In this document: in pieces, positions 19,988 to 28,943 of the stretch
Position numbering within the stretch: the first letter of the stretch is position 1
How the letters are laid out: each line of letters opens with the position of its first letter
Assembly (NCBI RefSeq): GCF_013415845.1
Contig: NZ_CP058907.1
Span: 3,100,001-3,164,000 of the forward strand
Direction: 5' to 3'
DNA length: 64,000 nucleotides
Source of the DNA: Rhodopseudomonas palustris
GTDB taxonomy: Bacteria > Pseudomonadota > Alphaproteobacteria > Rhizobiales > Xanthobacteraceae
The notes under the pieces: model-generated
Databases searched by the model: none
The model's input: the letters and a program-made list of their open reading frames with translations, nothing else
Told to the model about the DNA's origin: nothing
Translations under genes and position numbers: made by a program

Positions 19988-20425
19988 TCAGCTCGACGCG
20001 GTGTCGTCCTTCGCCGGTTCGGTCTTGTCGCCCTCGGTCTTGGCCGGAGCGTCCTTGTCCTTCTTGCCCTTGGCCTTGCCGTTGGCTTCGGGAGCATCCT
20101 TGACCGGTTCGCCCTTGGCGCGGACGCCGGTGATCATCTGGCGCATCTGGCGCGCGCGAATCCCGTCGGCGAGTTCGAATTCGACGGTATCGTCATCGAT
20201 CACCTTGGTCACCTTGCCGACCAGACCGCCCGAGGTGATGATGGTATCGCCGCGGCGAATGTTCTTCACCATCTCGGCGTGCTCTTTGACCTTCTTCTGC
20301 TGCGGACGCAGGATCAGGAAATACATGATGACAAAGATCAGCGCGAACGGCAGCAGCGACATGATCATGCTGTTGGCGTCGCCGCCGGCAGCAGCAGCCT
20401 GGGCGTAAGCGGGCGTAACGAACAT
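19988..20425 (-). CDS. yajC: Preprotein translocase accessory protein YajC
   Basis: The 145-residue protein has one N-terminal membrane helix (MIMSLLPFALIFVIMYFLIL, residues 20-39) followed by RPQQKKVKEHAEM and the small YajC domain with IRRGDTIITSGGLVGKV. The C-terminal third is charged and low-complexity (Lys, Ala, Asp, Glu). YajC associates with SecDF. The ATG at 20425 gives the usual short periplasmic start MFVTPAYAQA; upstream in-frame sequence is not part of the family. Confidence 0.95.
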   Translation of the reverse strand: MFVTPAYAQAAAAGGDANSMIMSLLPFALIFVIMYFLILRPQQKKVKEHAEMVKNIRRGDTIITSGGLVGKVTKVIDDDTVEFELADGIRARQMRQMITGVRAKGEPVKDAPEANGKAKGKKDKDAPAKTEGDKTEPAKDDTASS

Positions 20426-20615
20426 TCGGATTCCCCGTGAAAGCAAGCGAGCCGGCCCGGCGCGGAAAGCGTCGGCCGGGGGGCGCAAATTCGCGCGGAC
20501 TATAACCGCCGCGGTCCCAATTGCAACGTCGCCACCCCGCTCATTGCGCTCTCATTTCCGTGGGTTGCCGGGGGTGGCACAGCCCGATATGGCTGCGGCA
20601 TCAGGAAGTGCAAGC

Positions 20616-21605
20616 ATGGCCAAAAAGACAAAATCCCGCCCCGCCAAAGCCGCCCCGAAGTCCGCCGCCCGCAAGCCCGCCCGCGCACCGGCGGCAAAGC
20701 GCCGCCCGCCGGCGACGCCTCCCGGCGCATCCCTCGAGGGCGCACTGCTGGAGCGGATCGCCCACGCTCTGGAGGGCATTTCCGCCCACCTGGCGGGCAC
20801 TTCCGCCGCTCCGGCCGATGCCGCGCTGAATTCGGCCGACGCGTTCATCTGGCAGCCCGAGGGGTGGCTCGCGCCGGTTCCAAAGGTCAGCCGGGTCGAT
20901 CTGTCGCTACTGCAGGGCGTCGACCGGATGCGCGACACGCTGATCGAAAATACCGAGCGGTTCGCCACCGGCCTGCCCGCCAACAACGCATTGTTGTGGG
21001 GCGCGCGGGGGATGGGCAAATCGTCGCTGGTCAAAGCCGCTCACGCGCATGTCAACGCGCGGCCCGACGTCGCCGGCCGGCTGAAGCTGATCGAGATTCA
21101 CCGCGAAGACATCGAGAGCCTGCCGGCGCTGATGACGCTGCTGCGCGCTTCCGACCTCCGATTCATCGTGTTCTGCGACGATCTGTCGTTCGACGGCAAC
21201 GACGCCTCATACAAATCGCTCAAGGCCGTGCTCGAAGGCGGCATCGAGGGCCGCCCCGACAACGTCATCCTGTACGCGACGTCGAACCGGCGGCATCTGC
21301 TGCCGCGCGACATGATGGAGAACGAGCGCTCGACCGCGATCAATCCCGGCGAAGCGGTCGAAGAGAAGGTGTCGCTGTCCGATCGGTTCGGATTGTGGCT
21401 CGGCTTCCACAAATGCAGCCAGGATGAATTCCTGGCGATGGTGCGCGGCTACTGCGCCCACTACGACATCGCGATCGACGACGAACAGCTCGAGCGCGAA
21501 GCTCTGGAATGGTCGACCACGCGGGGCTCGCGCTCCGGCCGCGTCGCTTGGCAGTTCGTGCAGGATCTCGCCGGCCGCCTCAAGGTGCGACTCGGAACCA
21601 AGTAG
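20616..21605 (+). CDS. DUF815 family AAA ATPase
   Basis: The 329-residue protein begins with a lysine/alanine-rich tail (MAKKTKSRPAKAAPKSAARK), probably binding nucleic acid or ribosomes, then a DUF815 AAA domain with Walker A GARGMGKSSLVKA at about residue 128 and Walker B FIVFCDDLSFD at about 184-194. TSNRRHLLPRDM matches the sensor 1 region. The biological role of DUF815 is not established. I chose ATG 20616, preceded by AGGAAG; an ATG at 20589 is possible. It is divergent from the yajC operon. Confidence 0.85.
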   Translation: MAKKTKSRPAKAAPKSAARKPARAPAAKRRPPATPPGASLEGALLERIAHALEGISAHLAGTSAAPADAALNSADAFIWQPEGWLAPVPKVSRVDLSLLQGVDRMRDTLIENTERFATGLPANNALLWGARGMGKSSLVKAAHAHVNARPDVAGRLKLIEIHREDIESLPALMTLLRASDLRFIVFCDDLSFDGNDASYKSLKAVLEGGIEGRPDNVILYATSNRRHLLPRDMMENERSTAINPGEAVEEKVSLSDRFGLWLGFHKCSQDEFLAMVRGYCAHYDIAIDDEQLEREALEWSTTRGSRSGRVAWQFVQDLAGRLKVRLGTK

Positions 21606-21773
21606 TCGCCAGCGCAGCTCCGGTCCGAACAAATTATTCGGACCGGCTCGGAGGTTACCGAGTTCGCAAACTGAACTCCTCGTCCGTAAACTGCAGTCTC
21701 GATTCGCGGACACGCGCCGTCACACAGGCGGCCGTGTTGCCGCGTCGGCGATGGCGACTTTGGGGGCAAGGCC

Positions 21774-23474
21774 GTGCGCACTTCGATCATTTGTGTTTCC
21801 GCCGTGCTGGCGGTGAGTTGTGGCGCGGCGGAGGCTGCGGATCTGTCGCGGGCACCGGCGACCAAGGCCATCACCGCCTGGAATTGGACCGGCTTCTATC
21901 TCGGCGGCCATCTCGGTGCCGGGTTTGGAACCGCCAAGGTCGACAACCCGTTTGGGCCGTCGATCTACGGCGACACCGTGCGCGCACCTAAAGCCCTCGC
22001 CGGCCTGCAGGCCGGCTACAACTGGCAAGTGCACGGCTCGCCCTGGGTGCTCGGCGTCGAAGTCGATGCGTCGGCGATCGATGCCGACGGCACCAACACC
22101 TGTCTGGCCTACTCCGGCCAATTCGTCTCAGCGAATTGCCGCGTCCGCGAGCATGTGGTGGGCACCCTCACCGGCCGGCTCGGCCACGCGTTCGGCCCCG
22201 ACGGCCGCTCGCTGATGTACGTCAAAGGCGGCGGCGCGTTTCTGTTCGGCAACTTCCGGATGACGACCAACGCGCCCGACTATCTCAATCAACCGTCGGC
22301 CGAGCTCGACACCACACGCTGGGGCTGGACCGTAGGCGCTGGCATCGAACACGCACTGTCGTCACGCTGGGCAGTGCGCGCCGAATACGACTACGCCAAT
22401 TTCGGTCACCGCGGAATCGACGGTCCCGGCGGCGGCTTTCTGCAGACACCGTTCAACCCGAGGACCTTGGTCGACACCGCCGGAGCACCAACGCAGATCC
22501 GTCAGGACATGCACCTGATCAAGCTCGGGCTGAACTATTACTTCGGCCGCGGCGACGGCGCATTCGACTCGGTCGCGCTGCTACCTGTGAAGGCGCCGGC
22601 CGGCACCTCCTGGTCGGCCTGGCAGTTCGATGTCGGGGCGCGCTACTGGTACAGCCACGGCCGCTATCAGAACGACCTGACCCTGAACACCATCAACGCC
22701 CAGCAAGAGCATCTGGTGTCGCGGCTCACTTATGAGAGCGAAGGTCATTCCGGCGAAGTATTCTGGCGGATCGACAGCCCACACAGGCTGTTTCTGAAGG
22801 GATTTGCCGGCGGCGGCGGACTGGTAGCCGGCAAGATGAACGACGAAGACTGGTTCCCGACCGATCAGCAAAACGCCACGGCGTATTCCAACACGGATCA
22901 CAACAAGGTCACCGGCACCATCGCTTACGCGACGCTCGATGTCGGCATCGATCTGTTCGGCGACGCGTTCGGCAAGCTCGGCGTGTTCGCCGGCTACAAC
23001 TTCTATCGCGACCGCAAGGACGCGTTCAATTGCCGCCAGATCGCGCTTGCTATTCCCACGGCATTCTGCGGATCGTCGGAGGGAATCTCGATCAGCCAGT
23101 ATGAAGACTGGCACTCGCTGCGGATCGGCGCGAACGGCACTCTGGCTGTCGCGCCGAACACCAAGCTGCTGATCGATGCCGCCTACCTGCCCTACACGCA
23201 TATTTCAGCGCTCGATATCCACCACGCCCGCACCGATGTTGCGAGCAAGGACTCCCCTGCCTGGGGCACGGGCCGCGGCGTTCAGCTCGAAGCGATCCTG
23301 ACTTACGATATCACGCCGACATTCAATGTCGGCGTCGGCGGCCGCTACTGGGCGATGTGGGCGACCGACGTCGAGACCGCGGGCTTCGGCAGTCCGGTGC
23401 CCACCCAGTTGCTGCCGATCCGGGTCGAACGCTACGGCACCTTCGTGCAGGCGTCGTACAAGTTCGATCGCTGA
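21774..23474 (+). CDS. Double-domain outer membrane beta-barrel protein
   Basis: The gene starts at GTG 21774 (GGGGGCAAGG just upstream) and encodes 566 residues with a signal peptide (MRTSIICVSAVLAVSCGAAEA). Residues 25-260 form an Omp31/Omp25-type barrel beginning WNWTGFYLGGHLGAGFG and ending in HLIKLGLNYYFGRG, which would normally be the C-terminus. A second domain of about 300 residues follows (WSAWQFDVGARYWYSHGRY), again rich in amphipathic strands and ending in FVQASYKFDR. Two barrel-like domains in one chain is unusual. The second could also be a single larger barrel completed with the first. Confidence 0.75.
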   Translation: MRTSIICVSAVLAVSCGAAEAADLSRAPATKAITAWNWTGFYLGGHLGAGFGTAKVDNPFGPSIYGDTVRAPKALAGLQAGYNWQVHGSPWVLGVEVDASAIDADGTNTCLAYSGQFVSANCRVREHVVGTLTGRLGHAFGPDGRSLMYVKGGGAFLFGNFRMTTNAPDYLNQPSAELDTTRWGWTVGAGIEHALSSRWAVRAEYDYANFGHRGIDGPGGGFLQTPFNPRTLVDTAGAPTQIRQDMHLIKLGLNYYFGRGDGAFDSVALLPVKAPAGTSWSAWQFDVGARYWYSHGRYQNDLTLNTINAQQEHLVSRLTYESEGHSGEVFWRIDSPHRLFLKGFAGGGGLVAGKMNDEDWFPTDQQNATAYSNTDHNKVTGTIAYATLDVGIDLFGDAFGKLGVFAGYNFYRDRKDAFNCRQIALAIPTAFCGSSEGISISQYEDWHSLRIGANGTLAVAPNTKLLIDAAYLPYTHISALDIHHARTDVASKDSPAWGTGRGVQLEAILTYDITPTFNVGVGGRYWAMWATDVETAGFGSPVPTQLLPIRVERYGTFVQASYKFDR

Positions 23475-23520
23475 CTCCGGTCGGGTCGCCGGCAGTTCGT
23501 TCAGCACCTCGCCGGCCGGC

Positions 23521-24321
23521 TCAGCCTCCGGATGGAGGCGAGGCAGTCGCCCTGCTCTCGTCTGGCACGTCGCCGCCCCGGCCGGCGGCGGTCCGGCGGA
23601 GGACACGAGGCAGCAACATCGGAACCCGCTCCCGATACTGCTGGTAGGTCGCGCCGAATTCGGCGATCAGGTCGCGCTCCTCGAATTGCAGCGCGATCAG
23701 GATGTAGATCGTGATGACGACCGCGAACAGCAGATGACCCGCCGTCATCTCGGGCGTCGCCCAGAACACGATCAGGAAGCCGAGCATCAGCGGGTGCCGC
23801 ACCAACCTGTACAGCAAGGGCGTCCGGAACGCTGGGCGCAAAGGCTCGGTGCCGCGCATCGCTGAGAAGCTCTGGCGAAGCCCGAACAGATCGAGGTGAT
23901 CGATCATGTGGGTCGACGCCAAAACCAGCACCCAGCCCAGCCAATACAGCCCGACCAGCAGCCAAGCGGCGATACCGCTGGTGCTCCAGACCACGACCGG
24001 AATCGGCCGCCACTGCCAGAACAGCAACAGAAGCAGCAGGCTCGTCAGCAGCACGTAGGTGCTGCGCTGGCACGGTGCGGGCAGATGCCTCGCCCACCAC
24101 TGCTTGAAGCGCTGGCGCGCCATGATGCTGTGCTGGATCGCGAACAGACCGATCAGTTGCAGATTGATGAGGACGGCCTGGCCCGGACTGGACGCGGCGC
24201 CGACGTCGATGGATTTCGACACCAGCGTGTTGCCGAAAAAGCCGGGCGCGTAGATCATCGAGACGAGGAACACGGCATAGCTCAGGAGACCGTAGGTCGG
24301 GATCAGGAGACGTTTGATCAT
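23521..24321 (-). CDS. mddA: Methanethiol S-methyltransferase-like membrane protein
   Basis: The 266-residue protein has about six transmembrane segments and the pattern of MddA-type enzymes: NLQLIGLFAIQHSIMARQRF, RSTYVLLTSL, LLLLFWQWRPIPVVVW, then HLDLFGLRQ and YRLVRHPLMLGFLIVFWATP with the HP motif shared with isoprenylcysteine methyltransferases, and FEERDLIAEFG near the end. MddA uses S-adenosylmethionine to convert methanethiol to dimethyl sulfide. A more general NnrU/ICMT-like methyltransferase is the alternative. ATG 24321 begins the first helix; the in-frame sequence upstream is not membrane-like. It is divergent from a SARP-type fusion protein, 147 bases away. Confidence 0.78.
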   Translation of the reverse strand: MIKRLLIPTYGLLSYAVFLVSMIYAPGFFGNTLVSKSIDVGAASSPGQAVLINLQLIGLFAIQHSIMARQRFKQWWARHLPAPCQRSTYVLLTSLLLLLLFWQWRPIPVVVWSTSGIAAWLLVGLYWLGWVLVLASTHMIDHLDLFGLRQSFSAMRGTEPLRPAFRTPLLYRLVRHPLMLGFLIVFWATPEMTAGHLLFAVVITIYILIALQFEERDLIAEFGATYQQYRERVPMLLPRVLRRTAAGRGGDVPDESRATASPPSGG

Positions 24322-24468
24322 GAGTGCGTTTCCGGTTGGGTCGCCGCCGCCGGCGGCAAGCGATGCGGTAACGACCGCCATTCGACGGCGATCAGGCGCG
24401 ATTGCTACCGCCTCACCGTCCCCTGCCCGTCCCCTCGGCGCGCTCCGGGGCAGACCGAGGCAGATGTC

Positions 24469-26049
24469 GTGACCGGGTTTTGGCTCCAGACCTTTGGATT
24501 TCCTGAGATCCGCAGCTTCGACGGTCCGGTCAGGCTCAATCTGCGCAAAGGGCTGGCGCTGCTGGTCCAACTCGCGGAGGCGCGCGCAGCGGTGTCCCGG
24601 GACGTCGTCGCCACCTTGCTGTGGCCGGACAGCGCCATCGACGTTGCCCGCGCGCGGCTGCGGCGCTTGCTGCATCGCATCGAGCAGGCGCTCGGTCAGC
24701 CGGTGTTCGAGACCGACCGGACCAGCCTGCGTTGGTCACCCTCGGTCGAACTCAGCGTCGATGCGCAGCTGTTCGAAACCGCCTGTGAACGCGCGGATTT
24801 CGGGCAAGCCTGCGGCTATTATCACGGCGATTTCCTCGCCGGCTTCGCGTTGCCGGACTGTGCCGAGTTCGAGGAGTGGGCGTTCTTCCGCCGCGAGGCG
24901 CTGCGAGGACGCTACCTGCACGCACTGGAGCGCTTGGTGCAGGACAGCAACGCCGCCGGCGATCATGCAGCGGCCGCAGTTCGTGCGACGCGTCTGGTGG
25001 AATTGGATCCGCTCAGCGAGATCTACGGCCGCCATCTGATCCGCAGTCTGCTGCTGGCAGGCGACCGGCAGGCGGCGGAACGCCATCACGCCGCACTGAC
25101 CAGGCGGCTGCACGATGAGCTCGGGGTGGCGCCCGAGGCCGAGACCGAGGAGTTGCTGCAAGAGGCGGCGATGCCGACCGCTCTCGCTATCCCGGTGACG
25201 CGATATGCCGAGGGCGACAACATCCACTTGGCGTATCAGACCTTCGGCAGCGGCGAGTTCGACATCCTGGTCATGCCGGGGTTCGTCTCGCATGTCGAAC
25301 GGGTGTGGGAGCATCCGTCGTGCCGGGCGTTTCTCGTTTCGATGATGGCGCTCGGCCGGCTGATTATCTTTGATCGCCGCGGCGTCGGGCTGTCGGACCG
25401 GGTCGGCTCGGCTCCGAATGTCGACGTCACCGCCGAGGATATCGGCACCGTGCTGCGGGCTGCGCAGTCGCGCCGCGTCGTGCTGTTTGGCGCATCCGAA
25501 TGCGGACCGGCCTGCATCAAATTCGCGGTCGATCATCCTCGCCTCGTCGCGGGCCTGATCTTGTTCGGCTCGCTTGCCAAAGGCTGTCGCACCCCGAACT
25601 ACCCGTACGCCTTGACGGTGGAGCAGTTCGAGATTTGGCGCCGGCAGCTGATCGGCGCATGGGGCAGCGCAGCCGGCATCGAGACCTTCGGCCCCAGTCT
25701 GGCACATGACGCCAAATCAAAAGCGTGGTGGGCCGGACTGCTGCGCGCTGCATCCAGTCCCGGCGGCATCTGGGCGGTGCTCGCAGCTTTGCGCGACGCC
25801 GACGTCCTGGAGCTGCTGCCCAAACTATCCGTGCCGACCTTGGTGCTGCACCGCCGCGGCGACCGCGCCGTCCGGATCGCGGCGGGACGCGACATGGCCG
25901 CTCGGATCGTCGGCGCCGAATTCGTCGAGCTCGACGGCGACGACCACTGGTTCTTCGCGGGGGACCAACGCCCCGTACTCGACGCCATCAGACAGTTCGT
26001 AAGCAACCTTCGCCGCCCGAGTCCGACGCGCACGCGGCCACGTACATAG
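24469..26049 (+). CDS. SARP/BTAD regulator fused to an alpha/beta hydrolase
   Basis: The GTG start at 24469 gives 526 residues. Residues 1-90 form a winged-helix DNA-binding domain of SARP type (LWPDSAIDVARARLRRLLHRIEQALG), residues 95-235 a bacterial transcriptional activator domain of helical repeats, and residues 240-515 an alpha/beta hydrolase (GEFDILVMPGFVSHVERVWE). The expected nucleophile elbow reads GASEC, with Ser present but the last Gly replaced; a later Asp (RGDRAV) and His (DGDDHWF) complete a possible triad. The hydrolase part may act as a ligand sensor. The neighbouring mddA-like gene is a likely target. Frames upstream of 24469 overlap mddA and are not plausible. Confidence 0.78.
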   Translation: MTGFWLQTFGFPEIRSFDGPVRLNLRKGLALLVQLAEARAAVSRDVVATLLWPDSAIDVARARLRRLLHRIEQALGQPVFETDRTSLRWSPSVELSVDAQLFETACERADFGQACGYYHGDFLAGFALPDCAEFEEWAFFRREALRGRYLHALERLVQDSNAAGDHAAAAVRATRLVELDPLSEIYGRHLIRSLLLAGDRQAAERHHAALTRRLHDELGVAPEAETEELLQEAAMPTALAIPVTRYAEGDNIHLAYQTFGSGEFDILVMPGFVSHVERVWEHPSCRAFLVSMMALGRLIIFDRRGVGLSDRVGSAPNVDVTAEDIGTVLRAAQSRRVVLFGASECGPACIKFAVDHPRLVAGLILFGSLAKGCRTPNYPYALTVEQFEIWRRQLIGAWGSAAGIETFGPSLAHDAKSKAWWAGLLRAASSPGGIWAVLAALRDADVLELLPKLSVPTLVLHRRGDRAVRIAAGRDMAARIVGAEFVELDGDDHWFFAGDQRPVLDAIRQFVSNLRRPSPTRTRPRT

Positions 26050-26089
26050 AGTTGTGAGTGCAGCTTCACCGATCGCGGCGTCCAAACAA

Positions 26090-26118
26090 AAATGCCCGGC
26101 CTTTCGGGCCGGGCATTT
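26090..26118. terminator. Bidirectional terminator
   Basis: AAATGCCCGGCC, a 5-base loop and GGCCGGGCATTT form a perfect 12-bp stem, with A-rich sequence on the left and TCTTCTT on the right. It serves both the SARP gene and the convergent metallopeptidase gene. Confidence 0.85.
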
Positions 26119-26149
26119 CTTCTTCCCCAGTATCGCTCAACCGCGTTGC

Positions 26150-27565
26150 TCAGGCGCCGTTGAGGAACTTCAGCGGGTCGACCGGGGTCGATCCCTTGCG
26201 GATCTCGAAGTGCAGCTGCGGTGAAGACACCTCGCCGCTCTGGCCCGACTTGGCGATTACTTGGCCGCGCTTGATGGTCTCGCCGCGCTTCACCATCAGC
26301 TCGCTGGCGTGAGCGTAAGCCGAGACGTAACCGTTGGAGTGGCGGATCAGCACCAGATTGCCGTAGCCCTTGAGTTCGCTGCCGGCGTAGGCGACGACGC
26401 CGTCTTCGGCGGCCTTCACCGGCGTGCCTTCCGGCACCGACAGGTTGATGCCGTCGTTGGACTTGCCGTTGGTCTTGGCGCCGTAGGCCGCGATCACCCG
26501 GCCGCGGGCCGGCCAGCGGAAGCTCGGCAGCGCTCCAGTTGCTTCGGCCGACTTCACCGGCGCAGCTTCGGCCGGCGCAGCAGCTTCGGGAGTCTCGGTC
26601 GGCGCCACCATCCGCGCCTTCTGCGGCGGTTCGGCCGGGACCGTCGGAGCGACGTTGGCCATCCGCACCTGCGGAGCCGCCATCGGGGCGGCGGCCGGCG
26701 CCTGGATCGGCGGCTGTGCCGGCGCGAGACCCGCGACCTGGGCGCCCGGCACGTTGATCTTCATGCCCGGCTTCAGCTTCGTGGTCGTGGTGAGGTTGTT
26801 GTAGCGCGCCAGCTCGCCGAGCGAGATGTTGTTGCGGCGCGCAATGTTCATCAGCGTGTCGCCGTTGTTGACGTAGTGCACGCGCGCCGGGGCCGGCGCA
26901 GCGGTCGCAACCGGACGCGGAGCCGGCGGAGCGCCCATCGGCGCGGCGACCGGAGCTGCCACCTGGGCGGTCGCAGTGGCACGGCTCGGGATCACAAGCT
27001 GCTGGCCGGGCTGCAGCCGGCGCGGGCCCTTGTAGCCGTTAGCGCGCAGGATCTCGGCGGTCGAAACGTTGTAGCGCTGCGCCAGGATTTCCAGCGTATC
27101 GCTCGTGCCGACGATGATCGTCGTGCCGGGCGCATGGACCGGTGCAGCGGCTGCGGGAGCAGCCGGCATCGGCCGGGCCGCAGCGAAAGAGCGCGGCGCC
27201 TGAACGGTGCCGGTCTGATCGATCGGCGCACGCGGCGGCGGTTCATAGGACCCGACACCGCGCCCTCCGCCGGAGAAGCCCCCGCCCCCATTTGCCACCG
27301 GGTAGGATGACGGCGACGCGATCGGCGGCAGTGCCTGCGACTGGTATTGCGGCTGGGGCTGATACTGGGGCCGCGCGTATTGCGGCAGCTCCTGGCGCTG
27401 ATGCTGGGGCGCCACCGAGCCTGTGGTCTCAACCGGCCCGAACGGGGCCTGTTGGAAGCGTGTCTGCATGTCGGAGCTGCACGCACTGAAACCGACAGAC
27501 ATCAACGCCAGCACCGCCATTTGCGGGGCGCGGCGCGAGCAAAGCAACGCGGCAACGCGGGACAT
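26150..27565 (-). CDS. nlpD: Lipoprotein with two LysM domains and an M23 peptidase domain (NlpD-like)
   Basis: The 471-residue protein has a lipoprotein signal ending in FSAC (Cys at about residue 29). A long Pro/Gln/Ala-rich region follows, then two LysM domains (TTIIVGTSDTLEILAQRYNV near 149; VHYVNNGDTLMNIARRNNI near 229) that bind peptidoglycan. A C-terminal LytM/M23 domain (RGRVIAAYGAKTNGKSNDGI, later LHFEIRKG) completes it. The first zinc ligands look altered (GKSNDGINL where an HxxxD site is usual), so it may activate amidases rather than cut, as NlpD and EnvC do. It is downstream of pcm on the same strand, the familiar surE-pcm-nlpD order. Confidence 0.9.
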   Translation of the reverse strand: MSRVAALLCSRRAPQMAVLALMSVGFSACSSDMQTRFQQAPFGPVETTGSVAPQHQRQELPQYARPQYQPQPQYQSQALPPIASPSSYPVANGGGGFSGGGRGVGSYEPPPRAPIDQTGTVQAPRSFAAARPMPAAPAAAAPVHAPGTTIIVGTSDTLEILAQRYNVSTAEILRANGYKGPRRLQPGQQLVIPSRATATAQVAAPVAAPMGAPPAPRPVATAAPAPARVHYVNNGDTLMNIARRNNISLGELARYNNLTTTTKLKPGMKINVPGAQVAGLAPAQPPIQAPAAAPMAAPQVRMANVAPTVPAEPPQKARMVAPTETPEAAAPAEAAPVKSAEATGALPSFRWPARGRVIAAYGAKTNGKSNDGINLSVPEGTPVKAAEDGVVAYAGSELKGYGNLVLIRHSNGYVSAYAHASELMVKRGETIKRGQVIAKSGQSGEVSSPQLHFEIRKGSTPVDPLKFLNGA

Positions 27566-27685
27566 GGTTACTCACTCATACGCAATACGATTGGTAAATT
27601 GAGTAAACACCGCGCCAGTAAACAAGCGTTTAACCTTGCAAAGAAACCGCTTGTTGACGCTGAGAAATCGAAAAATCCAGCTTGC

Positions 27686-28339
27686 TCAAAGCTCGCGTGC
27701 GATGCCGCGGAGAGCGGGCACGAAACGAACCTCACCCAGGGCCTTGTGCTCGTCGCCGTTCGGCGTGCGGCGCACACGGAGCAGCGTCTGTCGACCGTTC
27801 GGCGGCCCGACCGGTGCGATCAGAACACCGCCAGGATCGAGTCGCTCGAGCAGCCGCGCGGGCAGCTCCGGGACGGCCGCAGTGATCAGGATGCGGTCAA
27901 ATGTGCCGGCGGTCTCCGGCAGATCGAATCCGTCTCCGAACACCACCTCGACATTGCGGCACCCCAGCTCGGCGAGTCGTTTGCGGGCGCGGTCGGCCAG
28001 CGTCTTGAAGCGCTCGAAGCTGAGCACGTCCGCCGCCAGCCGCGACAGCACCGCCGCGTGGTAGCCGGAGCCGGTGCCGATCTCGAGCACGCGGTCGCGC
28101 GGACGCAGCTCGAGCTGCTCGGTCATGAAGGCGACCACGAACGGCTGGCTGATGGTCTGGCCGCAGGCGATCGGCAGCGCGGTGTCGCGCCAGGCGCCGT
28201 CGCGATAGCCGGGGTCGACGAACTGGTCGCGCGGCACCGCCTCCATGGTCCGCAGTACCGCCTGATCGCTGATGCCGCGCCGCCGCAGGCTGAGCTGGAA
28301 CATCATCTTTTCGGGCGGCGGCGCCGCGGGGCTCGGCAT
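27686..28339 (-). CDS. pcm: Protein-L-isoaspartate O-methyltransferase
   Basis: PCMT methylates isoaspartyl residues of damaged proteins with S-adenosylmethionine so that they can be repaired. The 217-residue product has the SAM motif [16 protein letters not shown] (about residues 85-100), the family block [19 protein letters not shown] just before it and [13 protein letters not shown] after it. The length is normal. The ATG at 28339 is used; the MM eleven codons in is a less likely alternative. In this genome pcm is separated from surE by a response regulator and a GrpB-like gene. Confidence 0.95.
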   Translation of the reverse strand: MPSPAAPPPEKMMFQLSLRRRGISDQAVLRTMEAVPRDQFVDPGYRDGAWRDTALPIACGQTISQPFVVAFMTEQLELRPRDRVLEIGTGSGYHAAVLSRLAADVLSFERFKTLADRARKRLAELGCRNVEVVFGDGFDLPETAGTFDRILITAAVPELPARLLERLDPGGVLIAPVGPPNGRQTLLRVRRTPNGDEHKALGEVRFVPALRGIAREL

Positions 28340-28560
28340 TTCGGGTCTCGCGATCGGTCGTGCGCCTTTCCCGGTCGGGCTCCAATTGGCGCGATTCTCA
28401 GCAGAGTGTTGGCGTGCCGAAGGAAACCTTGCAAGTGCGGACCGCCACGCACACGCGCCGAGCTTGCAATTGCCATTACATCGCTTATTTGCGACGGTGT
28501 TCTGTGAAAGCCGGAGCTATCGACCGGCGGCCGACAGCACCTTCTCGAGGACATCACCCG

Positions 28561-28935
28561 ATGACGACACCGAGTCCGACCGGCGGCTCCGTTTTCCTGG
28601 TCGAGGACGAAGCGATGATCCGCATGATGGTCGTCGACATGCTGGAGGAGCTGGGGTTCTCCGTGGCGGCCGAGACCGGCGAAATCAACGAGGCGCTGCA
28701 GCTCGCCGAAGCCACCGAATTCGACATCGCGATCCTCGACGTCAACGTCAACGGCAAGGTGATCTCGCCGGTCGCCGATCTGTTGAAGGCGCGCAACCGC
28801 CCCTTCATCTTCGCCACCGGCTACGGCACCCAGGGCGTACCGGAAGACTATCGCGATCGCCCCGCGCTGCAGAAGCCGTTCCAGATCGAATCCCTGAAGC
28901 AGGCCCTCGACGCGACGCTGCGCGGCGCGGCGTAG
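28561..28935 (+). CDS. Single-domain response regulator
   Basis: The 124-residue protein is a receiver domain only: acidic pair EDE near residues 15-17, phosphoacceptor Asp in FDIAILDVNVNGK (about residue 60), Thr in FIFATGYG and Lys in ALQKPFQ. There is no output domain, so it probably works by phosphotransfer or protein contact, as in CheY- or PdtaR-like systems. No histidine kinase gene lies nearby. The start follows GAGGACATCACCCG. It sits divergently within the surE-pcm interval. Confidence 0.92.
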   Translation: MTTPSPTGGSVFLVEDEAMIRMMVVDMLEELGFSVAAETGEINEALQLAEATEFDIAILDVNVNGKVISPVADLLKARNRPFIFATGYGTQGVPEDYRDRPALQKPFQIESLKQALDATLRGAA

Positions 28936-28943
28936 CTGCCGCG

